Shown here in pieces: positions 49,451 to 62,560 of a DNA stretch of 64,000 nucleotides. Made by a program: the position numbers and the translations under genes. How positions within the stretch are numbered: the stretch's first letter is position 1; each line of letters begins with the position of its first letter. The notes below the pieces were generated by a model that saw only the letters and a program-made list of their open reading frames with translations, ran no database searches and was not told the DNA's origin. Source of the stretch: Otis tarda (lineage: Eukaryota; Chordata; Aves; Otidiformes; Otididae); NCBI GenBank assembly GCA_026413225.1, contig CM048552.1, positions 203,435,553-203,499,552 of the forward strand, in the 5' to 3' direction.

Positions 49451-52400
49451 TACTCCATCATATTGCTTATCTTAAATAAAGATCTCATTATCCCTCTCAG
49501 CTATGGCATAACACAGCAGCTCAGACACAAGTAGTTATCCACAAAAATTTCAATCCCTTTCAGAGCCATTGCTTCTTAAAAAAAGTTGGGAAAATACGTT
49601 ATTTATACTCTCTGTTCACACTTTACAGTTAGCCGTGTTAAAAAAAAAACAAAACCATACAGTAATACAGCCAAAGTCCATTTCCTCTTAATTGTATCAT
49701 TTATTTATCTACCTATATTGTTAACTTTTAAACATATTTTTCCCTCAATAAAAAACTTGGATTTTTGTGGCTTTTTTTTTCCTTTTCCCTTAATCAGTGT
49801 AAGTGTAAGAACAACTTGCTTAGAAAATAAAATTAATGGAACAAAACAAGAATGGTGAAGTGGGGGGAAAAGGCAACAGAAAAGGCCACAGGGTTAAAAA
49901 AAGTATAAACAGTTTAACATTATCTTGATATTAATATGCAAAAGAAGTGACAGGGTGGTTTGTTTTCCTGGTAAGTTTTCATCTCCTCAGAGGTGAAAGT
50001 ATGTAAAACAGAACTCCTACAGACAAAAATATAAATGAAAAAGGTACTTAGAACACGACACCAATGTCAATAAGAAAGGAAAAAAAAAAGCAGCAATTAC
50101 ACACAGAATAATTCTACAAGAAAAATGGAAAGAAAAACAATGTAAACAACTGTTTCCTTAAAGATAAACAGACTAAATGACAGGAAGAGAAACATGTGGA
50201 AAAACAATATGAGAGAAAAAGGCCTAGAAAAATACCAAAGTCTAAAAATAAAACAGTATGTGTAACTATAATATAATTAGCATTTTTGGGACGCAAAAAA
50301 TGTACTATCTATCCTTCTGTTTTGTTAGCTGAAATGATAAATGAAAAAAAGTTCAAAGAATAGCTTTTCAAGGGGAAATAACAAATTTCAAAGTAAACTT
50401 TGATTGTTCATTTTGGATTTTTACCTACACATGTTAATAAAGGCCATGAAACAGTCCATCCACAGTACACTGCATGTGTTGATAATCTTTGAATAAGGCT
50501 GCTGTCACAGGGAAGAAAAGGAGGAGAGATACGGTGGGAAACTGTTTCTGTCCAGTTTTTACTTGGACTGCTTCTATTCATTATTTGTAAATAATCTAAC
50601 AAAAAGAGAAAATCATTCAGAGACACATTCTGAAAATGATATCCAGAGAACTTTAAGTATGTTCTTTCAGAATAATAATGCACAGAATATTTTTAATGTG
50701 CTGATGCAAATGTTTGCCCCAGAAATCCAACTGTAAGAATTGTCAATTTTAGACAGGGTGTAAAGGTATATTAACATATCGAAATGTGTCAACAAAACAG
50801 ATGAAATCTGAATTTCTATATAATCTAAAACCCAGTAAATGATACATGAATATTCATAAATATGAAATATTATTTGTTCAAGACATTTAGTGAATTATTT
50901 TGAATAATGAAAAAAATCATGGAAACTGAGATATGACTCTAGTATTTCACACTAGGAAAACAAGAAGTAAATTCCATTGGTGATTCACAATGAATGCCAT
51001 TTATTAGCCTGCTGAACTCTGCAGATACATAATATGGCTCTGAATAAATATGGATGTGTTTGTGTGTGTAACTACTTATTCTAAATTCACTTTCTATTTA
51101 ACTTTTACCATGTTAATCCTTTAGTCAGTGAACTTTTGCCTCTCCATGCAGAAGCTGTGCTCCTCCTTGGGTTGTAGGCTTTTTCTCTAGCTATTTTTGG
51201 ATAGCATTAGATATCCAATATCGTATGTTTTAGTCCTGTTTTTATTTCATCAACTTTGTGATTGTTCACATAATTTGAGTACATAGGAAATTTGGGTTGC
51301 TATTTATTTTATAAATTGTTTGCTATTTGAGGAGACAATGATGCTTAGGGAGTATTAGACTCCATCAAGGTTTACTAGGCACAGAGAAGGAACCCATTGT
51401 ATAGGGTTTTTATTTACAGTTGGCCAGCAAAGCTGACTCATTTTGATTTTGTTTTCACTTGAGCACAACAGAGGAGCAATCACTGGGTAGAGATGAGAGC
51501 AGAAAATACTTAAGTAGAAGTAAAAGAGATTTTAGATACTCTTCATGTCTAGTAAGAAATTATTATAAATGTCGGTGAAACACTTATAGCCTGCCAAAGA
51601 GAAACCTCATAAAATTGCTAATTCCTTCTTGCCATCTGGGGTCTGAAGAATCTTAGCAGTGTCCTGTTGGAGCCAGGCATTTCTAGTATGCTTGTTCTGA
51701 TGGAAAAGACACATGGCAGCTCTGTGACACTAAAGTGACCAACAACCTGTGACTTGCCAAACAGTTCAGTGGTGATAAGTTACAAACTAAAACCACCCAC
51801 ATTTAGCATTTTTTTGGTAAGAATATTACACTGATTCTATTTTTGACTCTAATGTCTTCCTCGGAGTCCCCCGTTGCTTATTGGTAACCCAGAGTTTTTC
51901 TATCACTTGCAGAAGTACAACTACAAAAAGCAGTTTTCCCCTTCTTCCTGAAAGCATGCTTTAAAACTCACCTTTTGTAGCAATGTATTTTCCTTTTATG
52001 ATAGCGTTGTTCTCAGCACCACTAGTTAATCCTTTATTTCTCTTACTCTACCTGCTATTCCAAGTTTTTCTTTGGTACTCAATCAATTTAAAGCACATTT
52101 ACATTTCACAAGGAAATGCTGATTAGAAAGTCATAGGCTTGCTGTCCACCTTGTTACCAGTCAGAAATGCATAGCCACACGCAGTATGGCACTGAGCACA
52201 GTCCCACTGAGGCATGAGGTTCATTGGCTTTGGCTTGGCAGTCATACAGATTTGAGATTCAGACTAAATTTGGCTCTTGTCCTACCAGCTTCAAGGATAA
52301 GCAGAATCTACCTTTGTCTTTAAAATGGCAAAAAAAAAAATCTCATCACAATATTAAATGTTTGACTAAAATTAGGACTTCTGTGAGATTTTATGTTACT

Positions 52401-54147
52401 TAAAAACCATTGTACTTTTATGCCAGGACAAAATATTAATATTCTGAGCTTTTTTCACCATAAACCTTGAGTGGGGTGCTTTTTACAGTTGGCAATTCTA
52501 TATGTATCTGAGAAGAAAAAGAATGAGGTATTAGATTGCTGCCTGCTTCTGAAGGATGGTGGCTTTTTACAGCTTTGTAATAGCAGAATAAGTCTGAGAG
52601 AGATGAATTAGTGGAAGAGGACATGTGACCTAAAAGTCAAAGGTGAACAATGAATGGATTTATTACAAGTCATGCTTTTGCATCCATATATAAAAAGCAA
52701 CATATGACATAGAACATCTATATCTTAATCTTAGCAATTCAATAAATCCAAGAAAATATCAGCACAGAAGGTGTGATTCATGGTATGCCACACCGTATTC
52801 CAAGCTTGTCCACTGCTACTTTTAGCCAGAACAATAACAAAGAACTCCCCATCAGAGAAGTGTCAGTTTTATTTATATTGATCCTAAAATCACCTTGTGA
52901 GCTATATGCACTGCAAACTGAGTATGTGTGTCAGTCAAGAAAAGGAAAGCAAGTTCTCACAGAACTGACTGGAATGAGAAACGAAGCAAATAGTTGGCTA
53001 AATTTCACAGCAAGCAAAATATCCAGTGGGATAAATCCTTCCATAAAGCCTCCATACAGTTGTTAATGAAGTCAGTAGAACTCCTGCCCTGGTCTGTGAC
53101 CCTTGCAGATGCTATGACCGGGTCAGAAATGTCTCCTCCAAAGGTCTATCAGCAACACAGGAAATAGTGTTAGCAATTTAGTGAGTAGTATTCTTGTACC
53201 ATGAATCAGAAAGAACCCAGTGTCCCATCCTAGTGCCATGGGACAGAGTGTTATAGGTAACTTTGTTGGGTTTTTTTTTCCCCAGAGCAAATCTACAAAA
53301 CTGAATCCTCCTGACATTTATAGCCATTAACGGTCCCATAGAACATTTCACAACACTAGTGAATAGGCTCCAGATTCTTTAGTTGTGTACTTCCAGACCT
53401 AAATTCATTTATCTTGGGTTACAGATTAGTTTATTTGTCTTCATTTCTGGTCCAGAGTCCTGCAAGAAGGTATCTTCTGGGTAAAGATCCCACCATAGGT
53501 GCTGCTAAAGCAGTGGCATGATTTCATGTGAGGCAGAAGCAAATGCAACAGATATAGTGCATCAAATCAGTGATCCAGAAAATAGGCACAGACTAGGGAG
53601 GACCTGAAGAAGGACCACTCTCTTCCATTCTCTAACACTAAGTTTGTCTTTGTTTCCTTGGTGAGAAACACCATGGGAGAAATTCCTGTGACAGACGAAT
53701 CAGGGAAAACCATCTACAAATTTGGATCATTCAGAAGTTATCAAAACTCAAAAAGCTTGGAAATTAGTTTTAGATATTTGCTGTAATAAGATACAAATAT
53801 TTCTGACTGAGTAAACAAATAAGAAAGATGTGGTTCTGTTTCACATTTTATATAAAGTTGAATGGTCTTATGGATATAACATTGGCTAAGACTTACAAAA
53901 GTTTCAAAGGTAGTTCCTAAAGATGTATATTTTTTTCTGTATGGTCTGGTAAACTCACCCTCTGCTTCTATTCTGTCTGTAAAACAGTGTGATATTTAAT
54001 TTCCTTCATCTTGTCTTAATCTGTAAATTTTGCTGAATTTTTGGGTCATACTTGTACTAAAAGGATGACAATCTTTGCTTGGATGTCTAAAATCCTTGTA
54101 CATTGTGTATAGCATAAAGAAAACCATAGATTTGATTTCCATAAATG
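49451..54147. other. Unannotated AT-rich intergenic DNA
   Basis: No gene or repeat family recognised in 4.7 kb. A less AT-rich patch at about 51840-52080 lacks open frames and any match I can name. Confidence 0.5.
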
Positions 54148-54330
54148 CATAGAATTATAAAATTGTTTAGGTTGGAAAAGACCTTTAAGACCATCAAGTC
54201 CAACCATTAACTTAGCATTGCCAAGGCCATCATTAAACCATGTCCCCAAGCTCCACATCTACACATCTTTTAAATAACCCCGGGGATGGTGACTCCATCA
54301 CCTCCCTGGGCAGCCTATTCCATAGTTTGT
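54148..54330 (-). mobile_element. CR1 3' end, antisense
   Basis: Inverted CR1 tail and 3' UTR (ttgtttaggttggaaaagac, then ctttaagaccatcaagtccaa), followed by the antisense of the last ORF2 codons ('ggtgactccatcacctccct' then gggcagcc, equal to the GLPREVMESP region). It is 5'-truncated at about 54330 and of intermediate age. Confidence 0.88.
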
Positions 54331-54639
54331 ATTATTCCAGGTCTTAAAATTTAACATCTTTTAGTTAATGTTAAGTTTATTTCAGTTTAGTTCATGTTAG
54401 CATTCTATATTAATTTTATTCCTATTATCAATTAAAAATGATTAATTTAACTTATTAAAATTAATTCATTAAAATTTATATGCACTGAAGTTCATATAGG
54501 CTTTCTAGACAAAAAAAAAGGCAAAATTATTGTTAATTTTCTGATAGTGTGAGTTTAATATTTGGCTGTGGTGAAAAAGACAGTGTCAAAAACTATTGAG
54601 TGAGGAAAAGAGAGCAGAACGGAAACAAAACTGAAAACT
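54331..54639. other. AT-rich spacer
   Basis: Very AT-rich stretch with repeated TTAATT/AATTAA-like words near 54370-54480. No gene seen. Confidence 0.5.
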
Positions 54640-55250
54640 GTGTAACTCTATAAATACATGCAAATCACTGGTGCACTTAGATTTTGAAAACCTCATGGCA
54701 TTCTGGTCACCTCATACGAAGAGGAACATAGTGCAACTAGAAGGCTGAAAGACGTGAGGCTTCTCTACAAAAACATTAAACTGACTAAGACTCTTAAGCT
54801 CAGACAAGAGATGTCTGAGATACGACAGAGACCTGTAAAAACATGGATAATAGTATTGTGGCTTTGATGACAGGGAAATGAGAGAACATCAAATAGAATT
54901 AAGAAGAAAATTTTCTGAAATACTCAAAGGAAATACCTTTGTCATTCAATATTTAAATGGATTGTTGAACCTATGGCTACAGGATGTTTTGGATGCCAAG
55001 AGAATAAATGGATTCAAAAGTTGATTAGGCAAGCTAATGGAGGAAAGCTCCACCAAAGACTACTAAACATGGTGGTCTGATTACAGCCTCTGGCTTTAGT
55101 TCAGGAGGTCCCTAAACCAAAGACAGCAAGAAGCTGCAAGAACATAAGCAAGGAAAGGACCACTTTGTGCATACCCTGTTCTTATACTTTTTCCCTGAAC
55201 ATCTGCTGCTGGCCACCATCAAAGGTGAGAGCCTCTGGTCTAATTTAGCA
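54640..55250 (+). mobile_element. Very old CR1-like LINE 3' part, sense
   Basis: Degenerate matches to an ancient CR1 group appear in the right order. 'ttctggtcacctcatacgaa' near 54693 is the old VQFWSPH region. 'taaatggattcaaaagttga' and 'ttaggcaagctaatggagga' near 55010 are the former last codons. 'ctgctgctggccaccatcaa' near 55205 is the ancient 3' UTR. No usable frame remains. It is the same age layer as the copies at 24555 and 61690. Confidence 0.6.
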
Positions 55251-56825
55251 CTGCTGCTCTTTTGTTTAGAGAAAGAGGAACTGTGGGGACTTTTTTTTAG
55301 TGAAATTTACTGCCTGGAATTAAAAACTAAGTTAAAAAACAGCCCTGATAAAATACAGCTTGCTGACGCAAATGCTTTTTAAGTTAAACCATTTAAAATA
55401 GCAGTTACGTGCCGGTTCTATTCCATTCTAAGTAGGAAACTTCAAAGAAAAGTGACAAAAAGGATATCAGCCTGGAGATTAGCTCTAATTCCTGCAGACA
55501 AAGGAAGGAATAGATCTGGGTCTCTTATTTCTTGGATAGAGTCTCTAAGCAGGGAGCGAACAGTGGTAGAAGTGTCACGTATGGTGTGTGCAAAGCTTGC
55601 TACAGTTAAGTGTGGCATGAATAACAGACAGAGACACAGCTATCTCATGGACCCCAGGGAAACAAGTGAAGAAGCAGCCAGGACTGCTCAGATGCCAAAT
55701 TTGACTTTCTTGGAAAATGTCACTGTTGACAGCAGTCCTTTACATGCTTGAAGTACTTCCAAGGTTAGTGAGCAGAACTGCATTTTTGAATGCACAGGCA
55801 AAGACTGTACAGCTCACATAAAGCCACCAGACATGTGCAGGACAGGAGATGACAGCGATGCCTTACCCGGCTCCTTCAGTCTCCACTCCTAAGCACCACC
55901 TGAAACCTGTCTGAACTCAGATGCCTTAATTTTAGTCTCAGGGATTTTAAATAGAAGTTTGGTGCCATTGTCTTTGCAAAACCAGCCCCAAGTCATTGCT
56001 ACAATAATGCCTGTCCTAACAACTTTGTGAAGTGCAGTTAGGTACTGGTAAAAGAGGATAAACAAAAGGAATTTAAAACCATTGCATCTCATGCTTATGA
56101 TCTTTTATTCAAGAATTATTACAAATTTCTTGACCTTTCAAGCTGTAATCTTGTTGTATCCAGAGTGGAAGCTGTTTTTTATAATGAAAAATAAATTTAT
56201 ATCACTAAAAGGTAGGTCAGTAGCTCTCAGTCTCCAGTGTATCAGGATGGCACTTTGAAGCTTTGATTTCTTCCTGTCAGGTCATATCCTCATGTAGCAG
56301 ATAATATGACTTGACATTCTATAAACTCATCTATAAGCCTTCACATCCCATGACAGAGAAGCTCCAACTGCACCATCATTATTCATTTAAGCACTGGCAG
56401 TTGCTTTTTAAAAAACAAAGGCACAGCAACAAATAATGCCCACTAGAGATGTTCTTCAATTGGCTAAGATATATACAAGTCCTGAGAAAAAATATCTCAG
56501 TCTAACACACCAAACACTACAAAATGTCATAGCATCTGCACTATGTTCCATGATAATAGCTCCATTATATGTAAAAATTCAATTTTTGTAAACTTGCTGG
56601 CATCTAAGTCTAACAAGGGTTCAGGTCTACCACATATGCATCTGTGTTAAATACATGGAAATTCACTGCAGTAGTGTAAACCAGGTGTGAACTGAGACAG
56701 CTTACTTCAGTGAAGTTACTCCTAATCTACATAGTGTTTAAAAAAAAAAAAGTAGATCAAAATATAATTCAACAGTTATGGATTCATAACTTTAATTAAA
56801 GGAGACAGATCCTCTCACGTCCTCT
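55251..56825. other. Unannotated DNA
   Basis: No repeat recognised. A 99-codon frame at 55452-55751 has no domain I can identify and no splice context that convinces me. Confidence 0.45.
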
Positions 56826-56911
56826 TTAATGGACATGGCAGTGTTAGGTTGTTGGTTGGATTTGATGATCTTAGAGGTTCTTTCCAACCTTAAAGATTCT
56901 ATGATTCTACG
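56826..56911 (+). mobile_element. Short CR1 tail, sense
   Basis: About 86 bases of CR1 3' UTR (ttggatttgatgatcttaga, then ggttctttccaacc) and two octamer units (attctatgattctac). No coding part; severely 5'-truncated. Confidence 0.85.
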
Positions 56912-59900
56912 TCCAAAGTTTTATGAATTGCAACTGATCCCATCTACTTGGAATTATAAAGTATTTGTTACATATTTCCAAATATTTACTACATAGATGA
57001 CAGACATACATAAAAATTAAGTAAAGACATAATATGTCTATTAAAGAGGGAAATTTTCTCTGATAGCATCTTTCCAAATGATTATGTAAGGCTAGGATTC
57101 AACTACGATATTTACATTAACTAAATTTTAGGTAATTGCATAGATAGAAAATTATCTTTATTAGAAGTTCTGGCAACCTGGTGTATAGCTTCATCTAATT
57201 TTTGTTTTCTACCATTCACTGAGACAAAATTTTATGTCTGTTTTACAGGGACAAGCAGTTTACCATGACAGCTGCATTGATACTCTGAGCTTCTTCACTT
57301 CACCACTCAAATATATCAAATACAATGACCTTTTCCCAATAAAATAGTTTTCTATCTGCAGATAGACCCTCTTAAAATAGCAAATGTTCATCTATGTTAC
57401 AGGACTCTGCCATAGGATTAGGTGGACCAGCTTCTATTTCTCATTTCTTTTTTTTTGATATCTAATAATCCTTCAGCTGCATATATCTAATCAATTGCAC
57501 TTGAAAGTCCCTATATCTGTACATACCAGATTCTGGAATAGGGTTAAACATGAGATTAAGACATGATACAAAGTAAGTTTAGTTATATAACTGGAGGTGG
57601 TTGACAAGTGAAATAGAATGTAAGTATGTCTTAACTGTCTTAACTTCTGATGCCAGAACTGATAATTGCATTAGAAGATCTGAGCTGGTCTCACAAAATT
57701 TGACTAATCTGATGGCCTTTTCTGTACTCTCACCTTCAAGTCGGGAAGCGCTGTTCCTCATTGCAGTGCTTCTGTGAATCTGAGAAATCAAAGGAGCTGC
57801 CTAGACTTCTTTAGACTTCTGTTCAAAGTAGCAACACCATTTATTTCTGTTGCAAGCATCTGCCTTCTAATGAATTGTCTTAGTGTTGTGTTGCCAGGTG
57901 TAATCAGATAAAAGTACAATTTACGAGCCTGCACGAAACACAGACATTTGAAAAGATTGTCCTAAATAGTTTTAATAACTTACTCTTCATGTTAACTTTT
58001 GCATCATCACTGTGGTCTGCTACAGGTTTTCTCTGCCACTTGTAGAAGGTGCTAAACTCTATTCTTGTTTATGCTTCCAAGTTGGTTAAATAATATGAAG
58101 ACAAAGAATTCTTACTCCAGACAATCTGGATTTAACATGTATGTCAATATCCATTTTACTCCTTAGCCAATTCATTTCCAGGCCTAATCAGAATTAAGTA
58201 ACAAAATTAAATTATAAAAATAAACAATCTTCAGTATTACACAGATACACATGCACCTGCATAGGGCATATACTCATGCCCATAAAGTACATTAATATAT
58301 ATGTGTATGTGTATAGGTCTATATGTGTATACACGTACAGACAAAAACCATTCTCAATGGAAGTGTTGAGGGGACAGAAATAAACATATTCTGCAAATAC
58401 ATATATGTATGTGTTTGCATGTGTGTGTGTACATGTGGTTTTTTGCATCTGTTATTTCCCCTACAGACGGAGACAAAATACGAACCACAGGCCCAATCTG
58501 AAATGTCCTTTCATATGCCTTTAGGAATTTCTGAAGATTTTATTTGCAAGGCTATAAAAAGCTAACCAGTGATATGTTACAGTGCTATAATGCAGAATTT
58601 GCAACACTGATTTAGCTGGAATGTTTCCACATTAGTACAAATGTGAAAGCGAGAATGGAATTTGTACAACAAAGTAAATTTCTTGTACTGGACATGCTGC
58701 ACATGGAAGGTATTCTTTGTTGAACACAAGCACGTATCTCATGAAAGGATGCCAAGTAATTTCAAATACAAATGGAAATATGACTGTGAATAGACAATTT
58801 ACACACAGTTTGAAGGTAATACAAGAGTGTTCTTGACCACTGAAAAACAGATTTCCAGTAATTTACTATCTGTTCTGCAAGTACATGATAACAAATACCT
58901 GGAGTTCACAATCCCCAGCTATCCAGACCGGAGCCCATCACAGCATATTGTGCTTCTCGCATACTGCTATTATGGAGAGTTCCTTTCACTGGAAATGAAA
59001 TAATGAGAGTAGAATATGATATGACAATGACAACTGTCCAGCTTAGCTCCAGTATGGAGCTGGGATGTCCCTTGAGTGCAAGCTTAGGTGTTTGAAATGA
59101 TTCTGTCCTATGATTTAATCTCCCACCTAGAGGTCAGTGGCTCTGTTTCATTATATCAGTTGTCCTAATGGGCTGGATTTGGGATATCCATTGACAAGCT
59201 ACACTGGAGACGGACAATAGAACAATTTTCAGAAGTAAAAAAAAAAAAGGAAGAAAAAAGAAGAATCATATTTCTTTTGGGATTTTAATTTGCTTATTCT
59301 GCTTTTCTTAATGTGTCCTTCACAATACTATTTTTAATGCATTTGTTGAATTAATACTCTGATTTCCATAGTTTGTGCAATAAAGGCTTATTTATATTAC
59401 TTAACTATGCAAAACATTGCATGCAAAACATCCTAATTAAAAGCTGCTGTATTATTTCTTGATCCCAATGGGATATTTTAACTTGAAATACGTATCCTAA
59501 AGACTGTGATGCCAAATTATCTTTTCAGTTATATCTGAATAGCTAAATTGAACTTTAAAAAGACAGAGGAGTATTTTTCTCAGATATCCTAAAATGTAAT
59601 GTCAATATTCCCAATCTTGTACGGATGTAGTGGACAATATCTTCACTGCATAGATGAGGTAAAAAATAACAGCCAGTGGCAACCTGCTTCAGTAGGCCAG
59701 AATCTTATGAACCATACAACCTTGACAAACATTTCAGCAGGAAACATCTGGTGACCGGACTGTCATTAATTCAGAGCATATGTTTCTCATTTTCTGTCAC
59801 CTTTTTTAAACAAAATAAGACTTCATGTAAGACTAATTGAAAGCTTACATGAAAAGTTAAGGTACTAGCCTATATTTGAATTTCCAGTTATCACTTCTAC

Positions 59901-60284
59901 AAAATTATACAGTTACTGGTGAAAATAGACAATCAAACAATTAAATACTTAAAGTCCAAAATAAAAGTGAAAAAATTCCTCATTGTCTGAATTTTTTTTT
60001 AATTTAATTTTGTGCATTTATTTAACTGTGCATGTTTTTCCTTTCTCATTTCAATAATCTGGTCTCTTGCAACAAACCAAAGTTCAATGCAACAAACCAA
60101 ATTATATGCAGTTTATATGGCATACCTGCACTGAAGAAATGTTGGCTTTCTAAAATAGTGTATTTTGTAGGCTATCACTTTTCTTCCTTGCTGAAAGTAT
60201 AAATATCCTTTCCAAATCTCTACAGCACAAGTTTTACTGTGATTATAGAAACTTACCTAAGTGTTTAGAATGCTATCTCACTGT
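56912..60284. other. Unannotated AT-rich intergenic DNA
   Basis: No gene or repeat family recognised, apart from the alternating purine/pyrimidine tract listed separately. A 14-base direct repeat (gcaacaaaccaaa) occurs near 60070 and 60091. Confidence 0.5.
58293..58440. repeat. TA/TG-rich alternating purine-pyrimidine tract
   Basis: Two clusters rich in atatatgtgtatgtgtata and tgtgtgtgtacatgtg words flank ordinary sequence. It is simple-repeat-like DNA. The small frames through it are composition artefacts. Confidence 0.65.
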
Positions 60285-60389
60285 CTCACTGCCCCCAGGC
60301 AGATCCACACTCCCAGCCAATTTGGTGTCATCTGCGAACTTACTGACACCAAATTGGCTGGGAGTGTGGATCTGCCTGGGGGTAGCGAG
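60285..60389. repeat. 46-bp inverted repeat at the 5' end of CR1-C copy 2
   Basis: The left arm at 60285-60330 and right arm at 60344-60389 are reverse complements at 44 of 46 positions, separated by 13 bases (TCTGCGAACTTAC). The spacer is itself antisense CR1 sequence (gtaagttcgcaga, the codons before the FADD box). The whole left part, 60285-60343, is therefore an inverted copy of CR1 joined head-to-head to the sense copy. Confidence 0.95.
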
Positions 60390-61224
60390 GCCCTACAGAG
60401 GGATCTGGACAGGCTGGAGAGCTGGGCTGAAGCCAATGGGATGAGGTTCAACAAGACCAAATGCCGAGTCCTGCACTTCGGCCACAACAACCCCAGGCAG
60501 CGCTATAGGCTTGGGGCGGAGTGGCCGGAGGACTGTGTGGAGGAAACGGACCTGGGGGTACTGATTGATGCTTGGCTGAGCATGAGCCGACAGTGTGCCC
60601 GGGTGGCCAAGAAGGCCAACGGCATCCTGGCTTGCATCAAAAACAGTGTTACTAGCAGGAACAGGGAGGTAATTGTCCCCCTGTACTCGGCACTGGTGAG
60701 GCCGCACCTCGAGTACTGTGTTCAGTTTTGGGCCCCTCACTGCAAGAAAGACACTGAGGCCCTGGAATGCGTTCAGAGGAGGGCTACGAAGCTGGTGAGG
60801 GGTCTGGAGCACAGGCCTTATGAGGAGCGGCTGAGGGAGCTGGGATTGTTCAGTCTGGAGAAGAGGAGGCTCAGGGGAGACCTTATAGCTCTCTATAACT
60901 TCCTGAAGGGAGGTTGTAGTGAGCTAGGGGTCGGCCTTTTCTCTCGTGTAGACAGTGATAGAACTAGAGGCAATGGTTTCAAGCTGCGCCAGGGGAGATT
61001 CAGGCTGGACATTAGGAAATATTACTTCTCGGAAAGGGTAGTCAGGCACTGGAATGCACTGCCCAGGGAGGTGGTGGAGTCACCGACCATGGGGGTGTTC
61101 AAGAAATGTTTGGATGTTGTGTTGAGGGATATGATTTAGCTGAGAAGTATTGGTGATGGTTGGACTGGATGATCTTTTAGGTCTTTTCCAATCTTGATAA
61201 TTCTGTGATTCTGTGATTCTGTCT
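60285..61224 (+). mobile_element. CR1-C copy 2 with an inverted 5' end
   Basis: The sense part (60344-61224) is the same 3' region as the copy at 22635, without indels through the stop codon. By eye I count two coding differences (Ile/Thr in KKDxEALE; Arg/Cys in VFKKxLDVV). The ORF2 C-terminal frame is open to TAG at 61137-61139. The tail consists of ATTCTGTG units where copy 1 has ATTCTGTA. At the 5' end, 59 bases (60285-60343) are inverted, as produced by twin priming during target-primed reverse transcription. CTGTCT occurs at both outer edges (60281-60286 and 61219-61224), a possible short target duplication, but the octamer tail explains part of it. Young, non-autonomous copy. Confidence 0.96.
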
Positions 61225-61689
61225 AATGGTCATTAACCTCTTTACTAACAAGAGTAAAATACATATGTGATGGCATGATGATCAGTCAGTTAATTTTATC
61301 TCTGCCTTTGTGAACATTTCTCTGCTACGGGCACTGTGCAATATTTAATACACTGCTTTTATAACTAACATCCACTCATAGTGACACTGTTTGTTTCTTT
61401 GTTTTACATAAATGAACACTTAATTTTAGGGACTTAGCAAGGAACCAGTACTTTCACCACTAATATCCACCAAGAAGACGGACTCCACATAAAAAAAATT
61501 TCCTTCTTAACTGAATGATTTAAATATTCTTAGTAGGATTCAACTGAGAACATCTATAGGTAGACATCTATACCTCAGTTAAACTTGGGTCCTTTATAGT
61601 CAGTGTAAGAAACGGCAACATTTATCATGCAATTAACTTGACCAATTTTGGTTGACTAATCTGTGATGAGATTAATTGTACTTTACAAA
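61225..61689. other. Unannotated AT-rich DNA
   Basis: Nothing recognised between the CR1-C copy and the old antisense CR1. Confidence 0.5.
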
Positions 61690-62560
61690 TGATGGAAAGG
61701 GCAGTAGAGGGTGACTAGCTCAGACTCTAGACAGTCACATCTAGAAAAATGAATCTCAGCCATGAGATTTTCCACATCTGTCTTGAATAAGAGGACCTAA
61801 TACCAGCTGCAGCAGACCAGATGTGACCTCAGCAGTGCCAGCTACCAGAGAATCATAGCTTCCCTCAATACGGTAGTCATGTTTCTTTTAATATAGACAA
61901 ACATATTAGGGCTATATTGTTATTTGCAAAAGTTCACTGCTGGTTCATATCTAATGTGGTGCTGAATCTCCATAATCCCCAGATGCCTTTCAGGAAGGTT
62001 ATTACTCAGCCAGTAGCTTCCTATCCTATACCACAGAATTACTACACTACAAGCGCAGAACTTGGCACTGCTTCCTGTTGAACTTCTTGAGGTTCCTGTC
62101 AAGTAACAGTCCCTGGAGTTGTTAACTGAAACATTCATCACTGGATGCAAGCCAGACTGGAAATGGATGTGCACTTCCCTGTGAATACAGTGGGCGAGAT
62201 AATCTTCAATCTACTTACCAGCTTGTTGATCTAGTCAATACTTCCTGAGCTTCTAAATGAGAATACTATGGGAGGAGATGTTCAAAGCTTCAATAAATTC
62301 AAGCATATGTATACTTTGAATAAATATATATTACACCATTCTTCCCTATCCACATAGCTAGTTATTTTATTGTAGTCTTTCACATTGGACAAACATGAAT
62401 GACTGTTTGTAAATCCATCTTAACTACTCCTGAGTGCTGCCTTCTCCTTCATGCCTTTGGAATGGAACTCAAAGAGGAATTTACTTAACATCTTTCCAGG
62501 GACTGAGATAATCTTTTATTCTGGGGAACTCATTTCTACCTTTCTTACAATGTGGGGGCC
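61690..62560 (-). mobile_element. Very old CR1-like LINE, antisense
   Basis: Degenerate blocks in antisense CR1 order. 'cagatgtgacctcagcagtg' near 61818 is antisense of the [10 protein letters not shown] region. 'acttggcactgcttcctgtt' and 'gaacttcttgaggttcctgt' near 62060-62100 are antisense of [13 protein letters not shown]. 'aatgagaatactatgggagg' near 62256 and 'ctttccagggactgagataa' near 62491 lie in the RT and pre-RT region. Open frames are short and accidental. Boundaries approximate; the best-supported core is 61800-62510. Confidence 0.6.

Noticed and set aside
51840-52080. Less AT-rich patch that could be a conserved UTR or old SINE
   Set aside because: I could not match it to any family with confidence and it has no open frame.
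55452-55751. 99-codon frame with balanced composition
   Set aside because: No domain recognised, no repeat match and no evidence of splicing or conservation available here. It could be reopened if a bird transcript maps to it.
22635-61224. Segmental duplication as the explanation for the two CR1-C copies
   Set aside because: The similarity ends at the element boundaries on both sides and the flanks are unrelated.
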